Assembly (NCBI GenBank): GCA_019359695.1
Contig: JAHHGV010000009.1
Location: 62,001 to 126,000, forward strand
Length of the DNA: 64,000 nt
Direction of reading: 5' to 3'
From: Brasilonema angustatum HA4187-MV1
GTDB taxonomy: Bacteria; Cyanobacteriota; Cyanobacteriia; Cyanobacteriales; Nostocaceae
The translations under genes and the position numbers were made by a program. Positions 18,446 to 28,344 of this stretch are shown one piece after another; the first letter of the stretch is position 1, and each line of letters begins with the position of its first letter. The notes below the pieces were generated by a model that saw nothing but the letters and a program-made list of their open reading frames with translations, did no database searches and was not told where the DNA came from.

Positions 18446-19015
18446 CTAGCTCTGAACAATCTCCTCATATTGAGTTGAATGTGACATTTTATTTCCATTA
18501 TCCTGTTCCTCATCATCACTGTGGTTAAGAGCGCTATGGTTAGTCTTACTAATCATGTAATCCATGTGTGGTGTCTTAGCACAAACTAGCAGTAGCGCAC
18601 CCAGAATCAACAGTAAACCACAAATTGATGCAGCCTGAACCCAAGAAATTTCCAGTGCTCCGTGAACAATGACTTCTCGTAGTACAGATACTATTGATAC
18701 CTCCACTGCTACTCCTACAGCAATACTATGCTCCTGCAAGTAAACCATTAGGAGTCGGAATAATTCGACCAAAATCAACAAAAATAGTATTTTTGCAGTC
18801 ACTTGTTGATGATTTAATGGCACTGCAAGCTGGGTAAATATCTCCCACAGTTGCATAACCATGTAGGCAAACAAGCCCAAACACAGGACAATCACAATTA
18901 AGTCTTGGAAAGCCTCCATGTTGCGAACAATTCGTTGTCTGTCAATCCAGCGATTGTGAAATAAATATTGGCTTTTCTGGCGCTTATGTATTGGTATTTT
19001 CATTTTCACCGGCAC
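18446..19015 (-). CDS. PsiE-like (phosphate-starvation-inducible) membrane protein
   Basis: 189 aa from GTG 19015, with an ATG four codons later at 19003 as alternative. There are four hydrophobic segments: DLIVIVLCLGLFAYMVMQLW, AKILFLLILVELFRLLMVYL, VAVEVSIVSVLREVIVHGAL and ICGLLLILGALLLVCAKTP. The segment LVELFRLLMVYLQEHSIAVG is characteristic of the PsiE family. The C-terminus is polar. Despite the family name, its biochemical role is unknown. No Pho box was recognised upstream, and the neighbours give no hint about function. Confidence 0.8.
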   Translation of the reverse strand: MPVKMKIPIHKRQKSQYLFHNRWIDRQRIVRNMEAFQDLIVIVLCLGLFAYMVMQLWEIFTQLAVPLNHQQVTAKILFLLILVELFRLLMVYLQEHSIAVGVAVEVSIVSVLREVIVHGALEISWVQAASICGLLLILGALLLVCAKTPHMDYMISKTNHSALNHSDDEEQDNGNKMSHSTQYEEIVQS

Positions 19016-19744
19016 AACTACAGAGTAAATTAGTCAGTCCACCTAATGTTATTAACAAGAATTAGAGTTTTTTTGAGAATTATGTGAGTGGCAAACCTTG
19101 GACAAAAATTATTTGCCATTGCTTGCAAAATATTCCCAAACGATCTTTTTCGTAATTTTCTTTAGGTAAGAAAATCATGAAAAGCTTTTAAAATGTAGCT
19201 GGCACAATCTCACAACAGGATGTTTGAGAAGTATTGTTGTCAACAAATACACCATTTAGATTTCCCTTTACCTCCCAACCGCATCCGGGAACATCCTAAA
19301 TGCAGTGCGAGCCGGAAAGCTCGTGTACTAAGCGCGAGTTTTCCGGCTCGCATTAGGTTCACAAGATTGGAATGCTCCCAAAGCATCGAGGATTTAGGGA
19401 ACTCGCCGATAAATCTTGGTACAAGACGACACTTTCCAAACATCCTCACAGAGGTGTGGTGGAATAAACATTTTTTATATTTTTTGATAAATTATTTTAT
19501 ACCAAAACTTGGGTTTAATCCCCTTAATGTTATGGCTTGCGCAGGTGCATTTGGTCAGTGTAGCTGAGGTAATATGTTTCACAATTGCCCTGCAAGGCGT
19601 AAAGCATTCTGGAGTAAATCCAATTGTTCTATTGTTAGTTGACTCATATTTTTGTTTATTTCAAGGGAGAGTCTTTAATTCACAGCTTTTGCTTTTAGAA
19701 GGTGCGTTACCGCAGCGGTAACGCACCCTATACCCACTTCAAAC
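19016..19744. other. Intergenic region with two hairpins
   Basis: No credible ORF. An 18-bp stem with one G-U pair joins TGCGAGCCGGAAAGCTCG (19306-19323) and CGAGTTTTCCGGCTCGCA (19335-19352) around an 11-nt loop. A second perfect 12-bp stem, GGTGCGTTACCG-CAG-CGGTAACGCACC at 19701-19727, lies just past the stop of the large gene at 19745 and could be its terminator, although no T run follows on the minus strand. Both are GC-rich against an AT-rich background. Confidence 0.6.
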
Positions 19745-22700
19745 TTAAGCTGCTATATATTGCCCAAACTCTATCAAGAACCTGAACGCCTTGACAATAT
19801 AACTGGCGCAGTCTCTGGGAGAGGTGTTGTAAAACGATCGCCATGCACTGGCTTTATCTTCATCATAGCGATCGCCCCTTTTCGGATGACTTTCTAACCA
19901 TGCTAATCGCACGGCGTGACCGATTAACACATCCAAGACGATGTATTCTTCAATTTGTAAGTTGGGGTTGTTGGATGCAACTGCTGCTAATTCCGTCAAC
20001 GCCTCAATATTAACTTGTCGGTACTCGGGAGATCCAATTTTATTTAGCAAATGTTCTACTTGCAAGGCAAAATTCTTTTCTCCTGCTGTCATTTCTGACA
20101 AAATAACTTCGCTATCCAAACGGTTACGGCGTTCTAGTTTATCGCCAATCACCAAGCCTTTGCAATGTTCCATCACCAGCCAAACCTGCTTAAAAAAGTC
20201 TTTTGGAACACGTCCTGTTGCTCCCTCAGCTTGGCGGAACCGTCGCCAACCACCTGATGGTACATCTATTTCATCTCCTGAAGCTGGTACCACAGCCCAA
20301 TCTATGTCACTTTCTTTTTGTTTGAGGTGCAGAGATTCTTGCTGACGTAATAGCTGACTTAAGTTGACGTATTCAAATAATACCTGACGGACTCGTGTTT
20401 GAACTTCCGAAGGTGACAGTTGCATTAGATGTTCATAAGCCTCATCTTGAGTAAGATTTAACTCTTGCACCAATTCGCTGGTAATCAACAGAATCATAAA
20501 ACCAATTCTGAGGGTGAGTAGTCCTTTAAACAGTTCTGGTTCTGTCTTGATCAAAGCACTCAGATAAATCAGAATTTCTTGAGTCAGAACGCGATCGCTT
20601 ATATCTTCCCGACAATAGTCATTTATTTTCTCAACAATTTCCCTGTGCGACAGAGGAATAGTGATGAGTGAATCTTCGCTGTAAGACTTACCCACAGCAA
20701 TTTGCTTACCCCGCACCACAATACTTGTCACTACGTCCGACAAGCCGATATCGCTCATTTGTCGCAACCCTGCTGCACGACGCACAACTGCCCAAATGCC
20801 GGAATCGCCTGCTTTAGTGTAAACTTCATCCAGCAAATCTGCCACAGTTACGGGATTTTCTGGTCCGCCAAAGCCTGTATCAAATTCTAACCCTTCCAAA
20901 CGAACCAAAGTCTGCAATAATTCTATTTGCTCGTAGAGATTTTCCGATGAACGCAAAGAGGAGAGCAACAATTCTAAGTTTGTTTCACACTCCATTTGAA
21001 ATTCTTGAGTATGTTTTAAGGGCCAATTTCTTTCTGGATTGTAAATCAGATACGAGCAGCGAGGCGCAGTATCTTTGATGGAAGATAGAGAATATTCAAA
21101 ATCGTCTTGAAGAAAATCAATCCGTTGTGTTCCAGCAGTCAACATCAACTGATTAAGACGCCCCAATTTTACCCGTACACCGTTACAAACGCCTTCTTTC
21201 AGTTCTTGCATCAGAGCAAGTAATGCCTCACTACCTGTTTCTAACATGGTATGAGTCAACATTAAAGTCAGGATAGGACGCCCTAAATCAATCCAATATT
21301 TTTGGATGTAAGCAAGTTCACTTCTGATTTGATAAACCAGAAAATGATAATCAAGAGTTAGGTAAAACACTTGAGAGTCCAAAACCGAGGGTAGAAAAAC
21401 AACTGTCTCCCCACGAATACGAAAAATCTTAGATGTTGTCAGACTTCTCAAACGTCGCACTGGACGTCCTGTTAAACCAAGTTTATCGTTGCGTCCAACT
21501 TGGGTATAAATAGCTGAAAGATCCTCTGCAAGTCGAACCTGAATTGGTTCGACTTGTTTGGGTGTTTGTGTCTCAATTCCATGAACTGCCAGTTTTGCTT
21601 GTAAATCTTCATCTTGTGCAAGTAAAGCTATTTGTACGACAGCTTGCTGGTTTTTTCCTACGCATAAATATCTTCCCAAAGGGTCAATATCTCCAACTGC
21701 TATCAATCCTTCACTTAACATTTGACCAAGAAAATACAAACTCTGTGCCCATACCAGCGGAACATTTTCGTTAGGTAAACGCGGCTGAGTTTGAGGTGCT
21801 AACTTCTCTGCCTCTATAGATTCTTCTGGGAGATAATAAAGTTCTGGAACTAGATGCAAACCATCACGCTCAATCAATAAAGATTCTAAACGCTCTTGGT
21901 AATATTTGACTTGTTCTTGTTCACCGCGAAACAAACCATCTAGAAATAAATAGGTGAAAAATAAAGGCCATTCACACTCAATTTGCTCAAATTGTTTGAG
22001 TTCTAATGGTTCGTAGTGTAAGCGGTTTTTGTCTTCTAAAACTGTTTGGTGTCCATCACGCAGGAAGCGCTTGCAGCCGTATTTTCCTTCGAGTTTATTG
22101 ATAATATCGTTGTGGGTACGTTCCCGCAGATCTACATCTTCTACAGCAAATGCTGGAAAACCAATAACGCTCAACAACGCGGCATCGATTTCTTTTGAAG
22201 ACGATTCTCTAGGTAATAGAGATTCTAGCGTAATCCTGGCACGAGCAATTTCATCTGGCAGCGCATGAATCACCGATGCTTGACAACCATATACACCAAA
22301 TAAATCCAAACCATTAATCGCTTCCAATGCAGCTTTTGCCATACCTATAGAACTGGCATTCAATTCCGCATTGCCATGATTAATTTTATTACCTCGTTCC
22401 CAAATACCGAAATCTGGAGTACGGTACGCTCGTCCAATATAGTAAACCAAATTTTGGACAAAATTCACTTCGTCAAATGTGTAAATGATCTGCAATCCTG
22501 AAGCAGTCATTTGCGCCAATATTAGTAGATATATTGATGTGGCATCTAATTGCAAATGTCCCCATTCGTCATCACCAACAACAATATCACCTGTAGAAGT
22601 GTTGTACTTGGCATGTAAAGCATCCAACGAAGATTGAGTGTGCTTGAATTGCTCTAATTTAGCGCTTTGGCGCATCATAGCAAATAACAAACCCCGCATC

Positions 22701-22960
22701 AACTTAACGACGCTGTGTTCTAGCTCATATCTGCGTCCCTTGTCATCATCAACTTTGCGGTAGGCGATCGCCAACCCCCAAACTGCCAGAATGCTGTAAA
22801 CGTTATCACGTACCCAAGCATCAGTGTAATCTCCGTGGGCAGTTATCGCTGTGCTTGCTGGTAGCAAACCTGTAATTGGGTTTTGACGGGCAAGGATAAT
22901 TGTCTTGATTTGCTGATAATAACATTCAAGACGAGCTAGTAGTTGAGTGACTGTTTTCAT
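19745..22960 (-). CDS. Glycoside hydrolase family 15-related / phosphorylase-kinase-alpha-like protein
   Basis: 1071 aa soluble protein. The N-terminal half (about residues 1-450) is an (alpha/alpha)6 barrel with ILARQNPITGLLPASTAITA, DYTDAWVRDNVYSILAVWGL, DEWGHLQLDATSIYLLILAQ, and ERGNKINHGNAELNASSIGM. This is the pattern shared by family 15 glucoamylase-like proteins and the regulatory alpha/beta subunits of eukaryotic phosphorylase b kinase. The C-terminal 500 residues are helical and also resemble the kinase subunits (LLDEVYTKAGDSGIWAVVRR AAGL pattern). It probably acts on or senses alpha-glucans. Activity as a hydrolase is uncertain, since the family is known mainly by homology. It is a long stand-alone gene, starting at ATG 22960. 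Confidence 0.8.
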   Translation of the reverse strand: MKTVTQLLARLECYYQQIKTIILARQNPITGLLPASTAITAHGDYTDAWVRDNVYSILAVWGLAIAYRKVDDDKGRRYELEHSVVKLMRGLLFAMMRQSAKLEQFKHTQSSLDALHAKYNTSTGDIVVGDDEWGHLQLDATSIYLLILAQMTASGLQIIYTFDEVNFVQNLVYYIGRAYRTPDFGIWERGNKINHGNAELNASSIGMAKAALEAINGLDLFGVYGCQASVIHALPDEIARARITLESLLPRESSSKEIDAALLSVIGFPAFAVEDVDLRERTHNDIINKLEGKYGCKRFLRDGHQTVLEDKNRLHYEPLELKQFEQIECEWPLFFTYLFLDGLFRGEQEQVKYYQERLESLLIERDGLHLVPELYYLPEESIEAEKLAPQTQPRLPNENVPLVWAQSLYFLGQMLSEGLIAVGDIDPLGRYLCVGKNQQAVVQIALLAQDEDLQAKLAVHGIETQTPKQVEPIQVRLAEDLSAIYTQVGRNDKLGLTGRPVRRLRSLTTSKIFRIRGETVVFLPSVLDSQVFYLTLDYHFLVYQIRSELAYIQKYWIDLGRPILTLMLTHTMLETGSEALLALMQELKEGVCNGVRVKLGRLNQLMLTAGTQRIDFLQDDFEYSLSSIKDTAPRCSYLIYNPERNWPLKHTQEFQMECETNLELLLSSLRSSENLYEQIELLQTLVRLEGLEFDTGFGGPENPVTVADLLDEVYTKAGDSGIWAVVRRAAGLRQMSDIGLSDVVTSIVVRGKQIAVGKSYSEDSLITIPLSHREIVEKINDYCREDISDRVLTQEILIYLSALIKTEPELFKGLLTLRIGFMILLITSELVQELNLTQDEAYEHLMQLSPSEVQTRVRQVLFEYVNLSQLLRQQESLHLKQKESDIDWAVVPASGDEIDVPSGGWRRFRQAEGATGRVPKDFFKQVWLVMEHCKGLVIGDKLERRNRLDSEVILSEMTAGEKNFALQVEHLLNKIGSPEYRQVNIEALTELAAVASNNPNLQIEEYIVLDVLIGHAVRLAWLESHPKRGDRYDEDKASAWRSFYNTSPRDCASYIVKAFRFLIEFGQYIAA

Positions 22961-24282
22961 AGTTAATTTGTTACGTTGTTTCCGGAATGCAACCCTGAGA
23001 CGGTGAAGTAAATTATGTCAGCAAAGCCAAAACTACCTTTGTAGTAGGCACTTGTTTTGTGGCTCGAAATGATAAATTAGTTTTTGTCTCCTATCAAGAT
23101 ACAAACTAGCTTTTCCATTCTTAAAGAAAGATACTCTAAATCTCATTTTTTTTCAAATCTTTATCAGCAACTAGGTAACTTTTTCTTGAGATTGAAATTG
23201 GTTTTGTTAATACTCTATAAGAAGAAACTTCTACAGGAAAGTCATTCTACGCAGGAATTCGCTAAGAAATTGTAGTTTGTCAAAACAGAAAAAACATCTT
23301 TAATTATTCTTTTTTCAGAATGAGTGCGTTTCTGCTTATACCTAATAACCAAAAGAATTCTCCAATAGTAAAATTTGTTTACTTCCAAGTTAAAAGTCAA
23401 CGGCAAGACTGAATTGATACCAACGGAGTTATATGCCGATGGCTCACTTGGAAGGATAGTTGTATAAGAACTATAGGACTCGTATTTGATTTTTGACGAA
23501 GCTAGGTACACTTTTATTGCTTCTTAAGCGTTAAGCGTCTCTACTTTGTGATTCACCCTAGTGGGAACGGCCACGCCTTACGGTGAGTCCAGCGCTGCGG
23601 GAGGGTCTCCCTCGTGCCGGCTCTGGCGTATGCGCAAAGCGCACGCCAGATACCTAGGTCGGGAAAGCCGTCATTCGCACTGGTCTCACCAAATCAAACC
23701 GGATTCCTATAAAATTTAGTATTGCTCCTAAAAGCATGCTTCCACTATCTTTGGCTGTGAGAGGTTACTTATAAATGTCTATTACACAGGCTTTTATGGA
23801 TAATGCCCAACGCCAGATGCTAGCCAACTAGTGCGTCATCCTCCGTGCGTATGCAAGTGAGGAAACTCTAGTCGATCATTGGCTTTCCTTGTATTTGTGG
23901 TCTAATAACAAGAAGCGCTATATGTAATAAAAAGTACAGAAATAAAGCCAACTCCAGAAAAAGTACGCGAACGCCGCCTTTGCGATCACAGCCAAAAGTG
24001 AGAATTTTTCCAAAAACAATGATATTTAAAACTAGTCTCCAGTAAATCTTTTTACTTGAAAAACTTTCTACTTAAATAAACTTGTACGCTTGACACAGAC
24101 ACTCAAAGTAGTAAAATCTACAGAAATCAATAGGCATCAGGGTGAGAAAAAATTCAACTCAAGTGGAATAGAACTTTCTTTTTCTGACTTTTGATATCTA
24201 CCAGATTACACTGTTCCAGGCTAGGATTATAAATTAGCGATGCCATTGTATTGGTAATCGATGTTGAATTTCTGAGATTTTA
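22961..24282. other. Long intergenic region with a nested repeat
   Basis: About 1.3 kb without a convincing gene; the short open frames here lack ribosome-binding sites and family-like sequence. The only clear structure is the MITE-like element at 23472-23711. The remainder is AT-rich and includes the approach to the mgtE leader. Confidence 0.55.
23472..23711. repeat. MITE-like element, copy B, with GC-rich insert
   Basis: Left end TATAGGACTCGTATTTGATT (from 23472) and the right end at 23691-23711 are inverted copies matching at 17 of 21 positions. Same family as positions 1-116. Between about 23560 and 23690 it carries a GC-rich block containing CACGCCTTACGGTGAGTCCA, the word also found at 42421-42440, and a palindrome around TGGCGTATGCGC. 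Copy A lacks this block, so the GC-rich repeat probably inserted into the element. Confidence 0.6.
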
Positions 24283-24365
24283 TGGACAAAAGTCCACAAG
24301 ACGACAGTACTAACCTCCTCTGATCTGGCGAGTTTGTCTCCCAGCGCGGGGGAGGCATTTGGAGG
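24283..24365 (+). promoter_or_regulatory. Structured 5' leader of mgtE
   Basis: Three elements precede the start at 24373: a small hairpin TGGAC-AAAA-GTCCA (24283-24296), a pyrimidine block CCTCCTC (24314-24320), and two copies of GGAGG (24351-24355 and 24361-24365). The second GGAGG is the ribosome-binding site, seven bases before the ATG. The single CCTCC can pair with either, so the leader could switch between open and closed translation. A link to Mg2+ is inferred from the gene it precedes. It does not resemble the M-box consensus as I know it. Confidence 0.45.
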
Positions 24366-24372
24366 TTTTATC

Positions 24373-25728
24373 ATGCTCTTACAAGATGTTCGCAATTCGG
24401 CTTTTGACATTGGCGACTTAAATCAACTCAAGTTGGATTTGAATAGTACACAACCCGTAGATGTGGGAGAGTACATTACACAATTGCCCAAACAAGATCG
24501 GGCGATCGCATTCCGTTTACTGAATAAACATCAAGCAATTGATGTATTTGAATATCTGCCTCCAGAAGTACAGGAAGAAATCATAAATTCCCTGCATGAT
24601 GTTCAAGTTGCACAAATCATTGAGGCGATGAGTCCGGATGAACGCGCAGAATTGTTTGATGAATTACCGGCTGGGGTTGTCAAACGTCTATTGCAAGAAC
24701 TGAGTCCAGAAGAACGGCAAGCAACAGCAACGATTCTCGGCTATGCTGAAGGCACCGCTGGACGCGTGATGACAACAGAATACGTGCGATTGCGAGATGG
24801 GTTAACAGTTGGAGGAGCTTTGAGTAAGATCCGCCTCCAGGACGAAGACAAGGAGACAATTTACTACGCCTACGTTACGGACGATAACCGCAAGCTGGTG
24901 AGTGTTGTCTCCCTACGACAGCTCCTGTTCACCTTTCCTGATGTTCTCATCACAGATATCGCTAGCACTCGCGTCATCAAAGTCAGAACAGAAACGCCTC
25001 AAGAAGAAGTTGCCCAAGTCATGAAGCGATATGACTTAATCGCCGTCCCTGTGGTTGACCGAGAAGAGAGACTGGTGGGTATTGTCACGATTGATGATGT
25101 GGTCGATATTTTGGAAGAAGAAGCCACAGAAGACATTCAAAAACTGGCAGGTGTGAGTGGTGGTGATGAACAGGCTTTTTCATCTCCTCTGATAACTCTT
25201 CGCAAGCGCTTACCGTGGCTGTTTGGAGTTATGTTGCTTTATATTGGCGCATCTAGTGCGATCGCCCCCTTTCAGTCAACAATTTCAATGGTGCCAGTGC
25301 TGGCTGTCATCATGCCGCTTTTCTCCAACACAGGCGGTACTGTAGGTATTCAAGCCTTAACAGTGACAATTCGTGGACTTGGTGTGGGAGAGATCACACC
25401 CCAAGATACCTTCAAAATTCTTCGTAAGGAACTTCAAGCAGGACTGGGTACAGCGGTAGCACTAGGACTGACTATGGTTATGCTTTCCTTGATTTGGGCA
25501 CCACCTCAAGAGCGTTGGGTGTCGTTAGTTGCTGGAACAGTCATGGCAACAAATACTCTTGTGGCTGTCACTTTAGGAACTACATTACCAATGGGCTTGA
25601 AGCGACTAAAACTTGATCCCGCCTTGGTTAGTGGACCTTTGGTGACAACGATGCTAGATGCCATTGGTTTTATAATTTTCTTAACCCTGATTTCTACAGC
25701 TTTGCATATTTTTCATTTCAAACCATAA
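24373..25728 (+). CDS. mgtE: Magnesium transporter MgtE
   Basis: 451 aa from ATG 24373, which sits seven bases after GGAGG. The frame can open 13 codons earlier at a TTG, but that start has no site. Domain order is MgtE N domain with superhelical repeats (EYLPPEVQEEIINSLHDVQV, MSPDERAELFDELPAGVVKR), tandem CBS domains (about 140-260; GRVMTTEYVRLRDGLTVGGA, DLIAVPVVDREERLVGIVTI), then five membrane helices with PLFSNTGGTVGIQALTVTIR and VSGPLVTTMLDAIGFIIFL. MgtE is a Mg2+-selective channel of the plasma membrane that closes when its cytosolic domains bind Mg2+. The gene is monocistronic and follows the structured leader described separately. Confidence 0.94.
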   Translation: MLLQDVRNSAFDIGDLNQLKLDLNSTQPVDVGEYITQLPKQDRAIAFRLLNKHQAIDVFEYLPPEVQEEIINSLHDVQVAQIIEAMSPDERAELFDELPAGVVKRLLQELSPEERQATATILGYAEGTAGRVMTTEYVRLRDGLTVGGALSKIRLQDEDKETIYYAYVTDDNRKLVSVVSLRQLLFTFPDVLITDIASTRVIKVRTETPQEEVAQVMKRYDLIAVPVVDREERLVGIVTIDDVVDILEEEATEDIQKLAGVSGGDEQAFSSPLITLRKRLPWLFGVMLLYIGASSAIAPFQSTISMVPVLAVIMPLFSNTGGTVGIQALTVTIRGLGVGEITPQDTFKILRKELQAGLGTAVALGLTMVMLSLIWAPPQERWVSLVAGTVMATNTLVAVTLGTTLPMGLKRLKLDPALVSGPLVTTMLDAIGFIIFLTLISTALHIFHFKP

Positions 25729-25956
25729 GTTAGACAAATCAACAAAACAGGACGCAAAACATTTTCTTGTCTTTGTGATGCGTCTTCTGTGAACTCACTG
25801 GAGTTGGTCAAATCTTCTGTGGCTGCTTTTTTGGCCAACGTGATTGTTTTTTCGCTATAACCAACTCAAGTAGCACAACAGTCTAAGATTGAGTCCAGCG
25901 GTTTGCTCAACAGTCAATCTTCTCACTGCTAGTGGTGTCTGGAGCAAGCGAAAATC

Positions 25957-28314
25957 ATGCAAATCGACCAACTCAAACCCAATGTCATCGTTACAGGTTC
26001 AATCTTCAGCGAACCCGTACAGGTATTGATAATCATCCCGATGGGTGCATCAGTCAAACTCATCGGTCAAGGACTCAACACAAATCAAGTTCATCAACTC
26101 ATTCTCAATCCTTCTCAAGTAGCACAACTTCAAGCAACTCCAGACAAAGAACCTTTTGATGGTGACTCGCTGCATTTTCGCTTGGGTGTCGAAGCTTTGC
26201 GCCTGGGTTTAGCCTACGAATACGATCCCTTTTTTGCCCTCGCCATTGCTCGTGTTGATCCCCTACCTCACCAACTTGAAGCAGTATACAACTATTTTCT
26301 TAAACAACCGCGCATCCGTTTTTTACTCGCTGATGACCCCGGTGCTGGTAAAACTATCATGGCAGGGTTGCTACTGAAAGAACTTAAAGTTAGGGGGTTA
26401 GTTAAGCGTACTCTAATTATCACCCCTGCTAACCTGACATTTCAATGGCAGCGGGAACTTAAAGAGAAATTTCGCGAAGAGTTTGAGGTGGTTCGTGGTG
26501 ATGTGCTGCGGGCTAATTATGGTTCTAACCCTTGGAAAGAAAAACATCAGGTTGTCACCTCAGTGTCTTGGGTTTCCCGTATTGAAGATGCTAAAGATAG
26601 TTTATTAAGAAGTAACTGGGATTTAGTTATTGTGGACGAAGCGCACAAGATGAGCGCTCATAGTTCAGATAGGAAAACTTTGGCTTACAAGCTGGGTGAA
26701 GAACTTTCAAAACACACCGACCACTACTTATTAATGACAGCAACGCCCCATAAAGGTGACCCGAAAAATTTCTGTTTATTCCTCGAACTTTTAGACCGCG
26801 ATGTATACGGGGATGTCAAAAGTTTAGAAGAAGCAATGCTGCGCAACAGCGCCCCATTTTATCTGCGTCGCACTAAAGAAGCACTGGTTACTTTCCCGGA
26901 ACCAGAAACAGGTATTGTTAAGAAACTGTTCACTAACCGCAAAGTCGAAACAATTGATTTTCAGATTGATGCGGATGAGTTTGACTTTTACGACGACTTA
27001 ACAACTTATGTTGATGACCAGTCCATCAAAGCCTCTACTGATGATTCAGCGCGTGGTCGAGCTTTGGGTTTTACAATGGCAATGTTGCAACGTCGTTTCG
27101 CCTCCAGCGTTTATGCAGTGCGACGTAGTTTGGAGCGAATGCGAGACAAACGTCAAAGAATATTGGAAGATCCAAAGGCTTATCGCCAAGAGCAGATTAA
27201 TAAGAAAATACCAGAGGATTTTGATGAACTGACTGAAGAAGAACAGCAAAAAATTCTGGGAGATTTAGAAGGAGTTGTCGCTTCAATTGACCCCATAGCG
27301 CTCAAACAAGAAATACTGCAATTAAATAAATTAATCATCCAGGCTAAGAATTTAGAAGAGCGAGAAATTGAATCTAAGTTGGTGAGACTTAAGGAAGTTA
27401 TTACCCAAAAAGGAATCTTCCAAGACAAGAATATGAGACTGCTCATTTTCACTGAGCACAAAGATACCCTGGATTACTTGGTGGGTAAGTTACGAGACTG
27501 GAAATTGTCTGTTACACAGATTCATGGGGGAATGAAAATTGGCGACAGGGACACCCCCAATACTCGCATTTATTCTGAGCGGGAGTTTCGGGAAGATTGT
27601 CAGGTGTTAGTCGCCACGGAAGCTGCGGGGGAAGGTATAAATCTGCAATTTTGCTGGTTTCTGATTAACTATGACATTCCCTGGAATCCCGTGCGTTTGG
27701 AACAGCGGATGGGACGCATCCATCGTTACGGACAGGATAAGGATTGTTTGATTTTTAACTTTGTTTCTACAAATACCCGTGAAGGGCGGGTACTGTGGAA
27801 GTTATTTGAGCGCATCCGCGCCATTGAGGTAGACCTTGACCCGGAGAGAACGGGTAAAGTTTTTAACGTTTTGGGTGATATCTTTCCTGCCAATCAACTA
27901 GAGCGGATGATTCGCGATATGTACGCCCACAACTTGACTGAAGATGTGATTAAGAACCGCATCGTCGAGCAGGTGGACACCGATCGCTTTCGGCGGATTA
28001 GCGATTCGGCGTTGGAAGGTTTGGCGAAGCGCGAATTAAATCTAGCACCAATTGTGGGTAAGGCTGCGGAGGCAAAAGAACGACGTTTGGTGCCAGAAGT
28101 TATTGAGGACTTTTTTATTCAAGCGGCTCCTATTGCGGGAATTCATCCCAAGGAAAATGCGAAAGGTCAAAAAGTTTACCGGATTGGGCGAGTTCCACGG
28201 ACTTTGTGGGCGATAGGCGATCGCCTCGAATCCCGTTTTGGCAAGTTGGGACATGAGTACAAAAAGATTACGTTTGATAAAAATATATTGACAAATGACG
28301 CAACACTGGAATAG
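25957..28314 (+). CDS. SNF2-like helicase, N-terminal part (frame cut by in-frame TAG)
   Basis: 785 aa before a TAG at 28312-28314. The SF2 helicase core is complete: the Walker A variant LLADDPGAGKTIMAGLL, motif II IVDEAHKMSA, motif III LLMTATPHKGD, and the C-terminal RecA half with VLVATEAAGEGINLQFCWFL and EQRMGRIHRYGQ. The reading frame continues unchanged after the stop (ATLE, stop, VTPGHPLFECV) into the DUF3883 part ending at 29391. Related helicases have a Trp-Val-Thr-Pro-Gly-His stretch here, so TGG to TAG is likely. As written, the two parts would be separate proteins or the C-terminal part lost. It heads an operon with Uma2, methyltransferase and DUF499 genes, and probably translocates along DNA for restriction. 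Confidence 0.88.
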   Translation: MQIDQLKPNVIVTGSIFSEPVQVLIIIPMGASVKLIGQGLNTNQVHQLILNPSQVAQLQATPDKEPFDGDSLHFRLGVEALRLGLAYEYDPFFALAIARVDPLPHQLEAVYNYFLKQPRIRFLLADDPGAGKTIMAGLLLKELKVRGLVKRTLIITPANLTFQWQRELKEKFREEFEVVRGDVLRANYGSNPWKEKHQVVTSVSWVSRIEDAKDSLLRSNWDLVIVDEAHKMSAHSSDRKTLAYKLGEELSKHTDHYLLMTATPHKGDPKNFCLFLELLDRDVYGDVKSLEEAMLRNSAPFYLRRTKEALVTFPEPETGIVKKLFTNRKVETIDFQIDADEFDFYDDLTTYVDDQSIKASTDDSARGRALGFTMAMLQRRFASSVYAVRRSLERMRDKRQRILEDPKAYRQEQINKKIPEDFDELTEEEQQKILGDLEGVVASIDPIALKQEILQLNKLIIQAKNLEEREIESKLVRLKEVITQKGIFQDKNMRLLIFTEHKDTLDYLVGKLRDWKLSVTQIHGGMKIGDRDTPNTRIYSEREFREDCQVLVATEAAGEGINLQFCWFLINYDIPWNPVRLEQRMGRIHRYGQDKDCLIFNFVSTNTREGRVLWKLFERIRAIEVDLDPERTGKVFNVLGDIFPANQLERMIRDMYAHNLTEDVIKNRIVEQVDTDRFRRISDSALEGLAKRELNLAPIVGKAAEAKERRLVPEVIEDFFIQAAPIAGIHPKENAKGQKVYRIGRVPRTLWAIGDRLESRFGKLGHEYKKITFDKNILTNDATLE

Positions 28315-28344
28315 GTAACGCCAGGACATCCGTTATTTGAGTGC

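Noticed and set aside
20702-22268. Several plus-strand frames opposite the large GH15-like gene
   Set aside because: They are antisense shadows of a long, well-supported coding region.
23084-23511. Two short open frames in the gap before mgtE
   Set aside because: AT-rich, no ribosome-binding site, no recognisable domain; one runs across the edge of the MITE-like element.
24241-24372. M-box (ykoK) magnesium riboswitch upstream of mgtE
   Set aside because: The conserved M-box core was not recognised; only a simple competing-pairing leader is supported.
28042-28329. Minus-strand frame across the helicase amber codon
   Set aside because: Shadow of the helicase; no start site and no family sequence.
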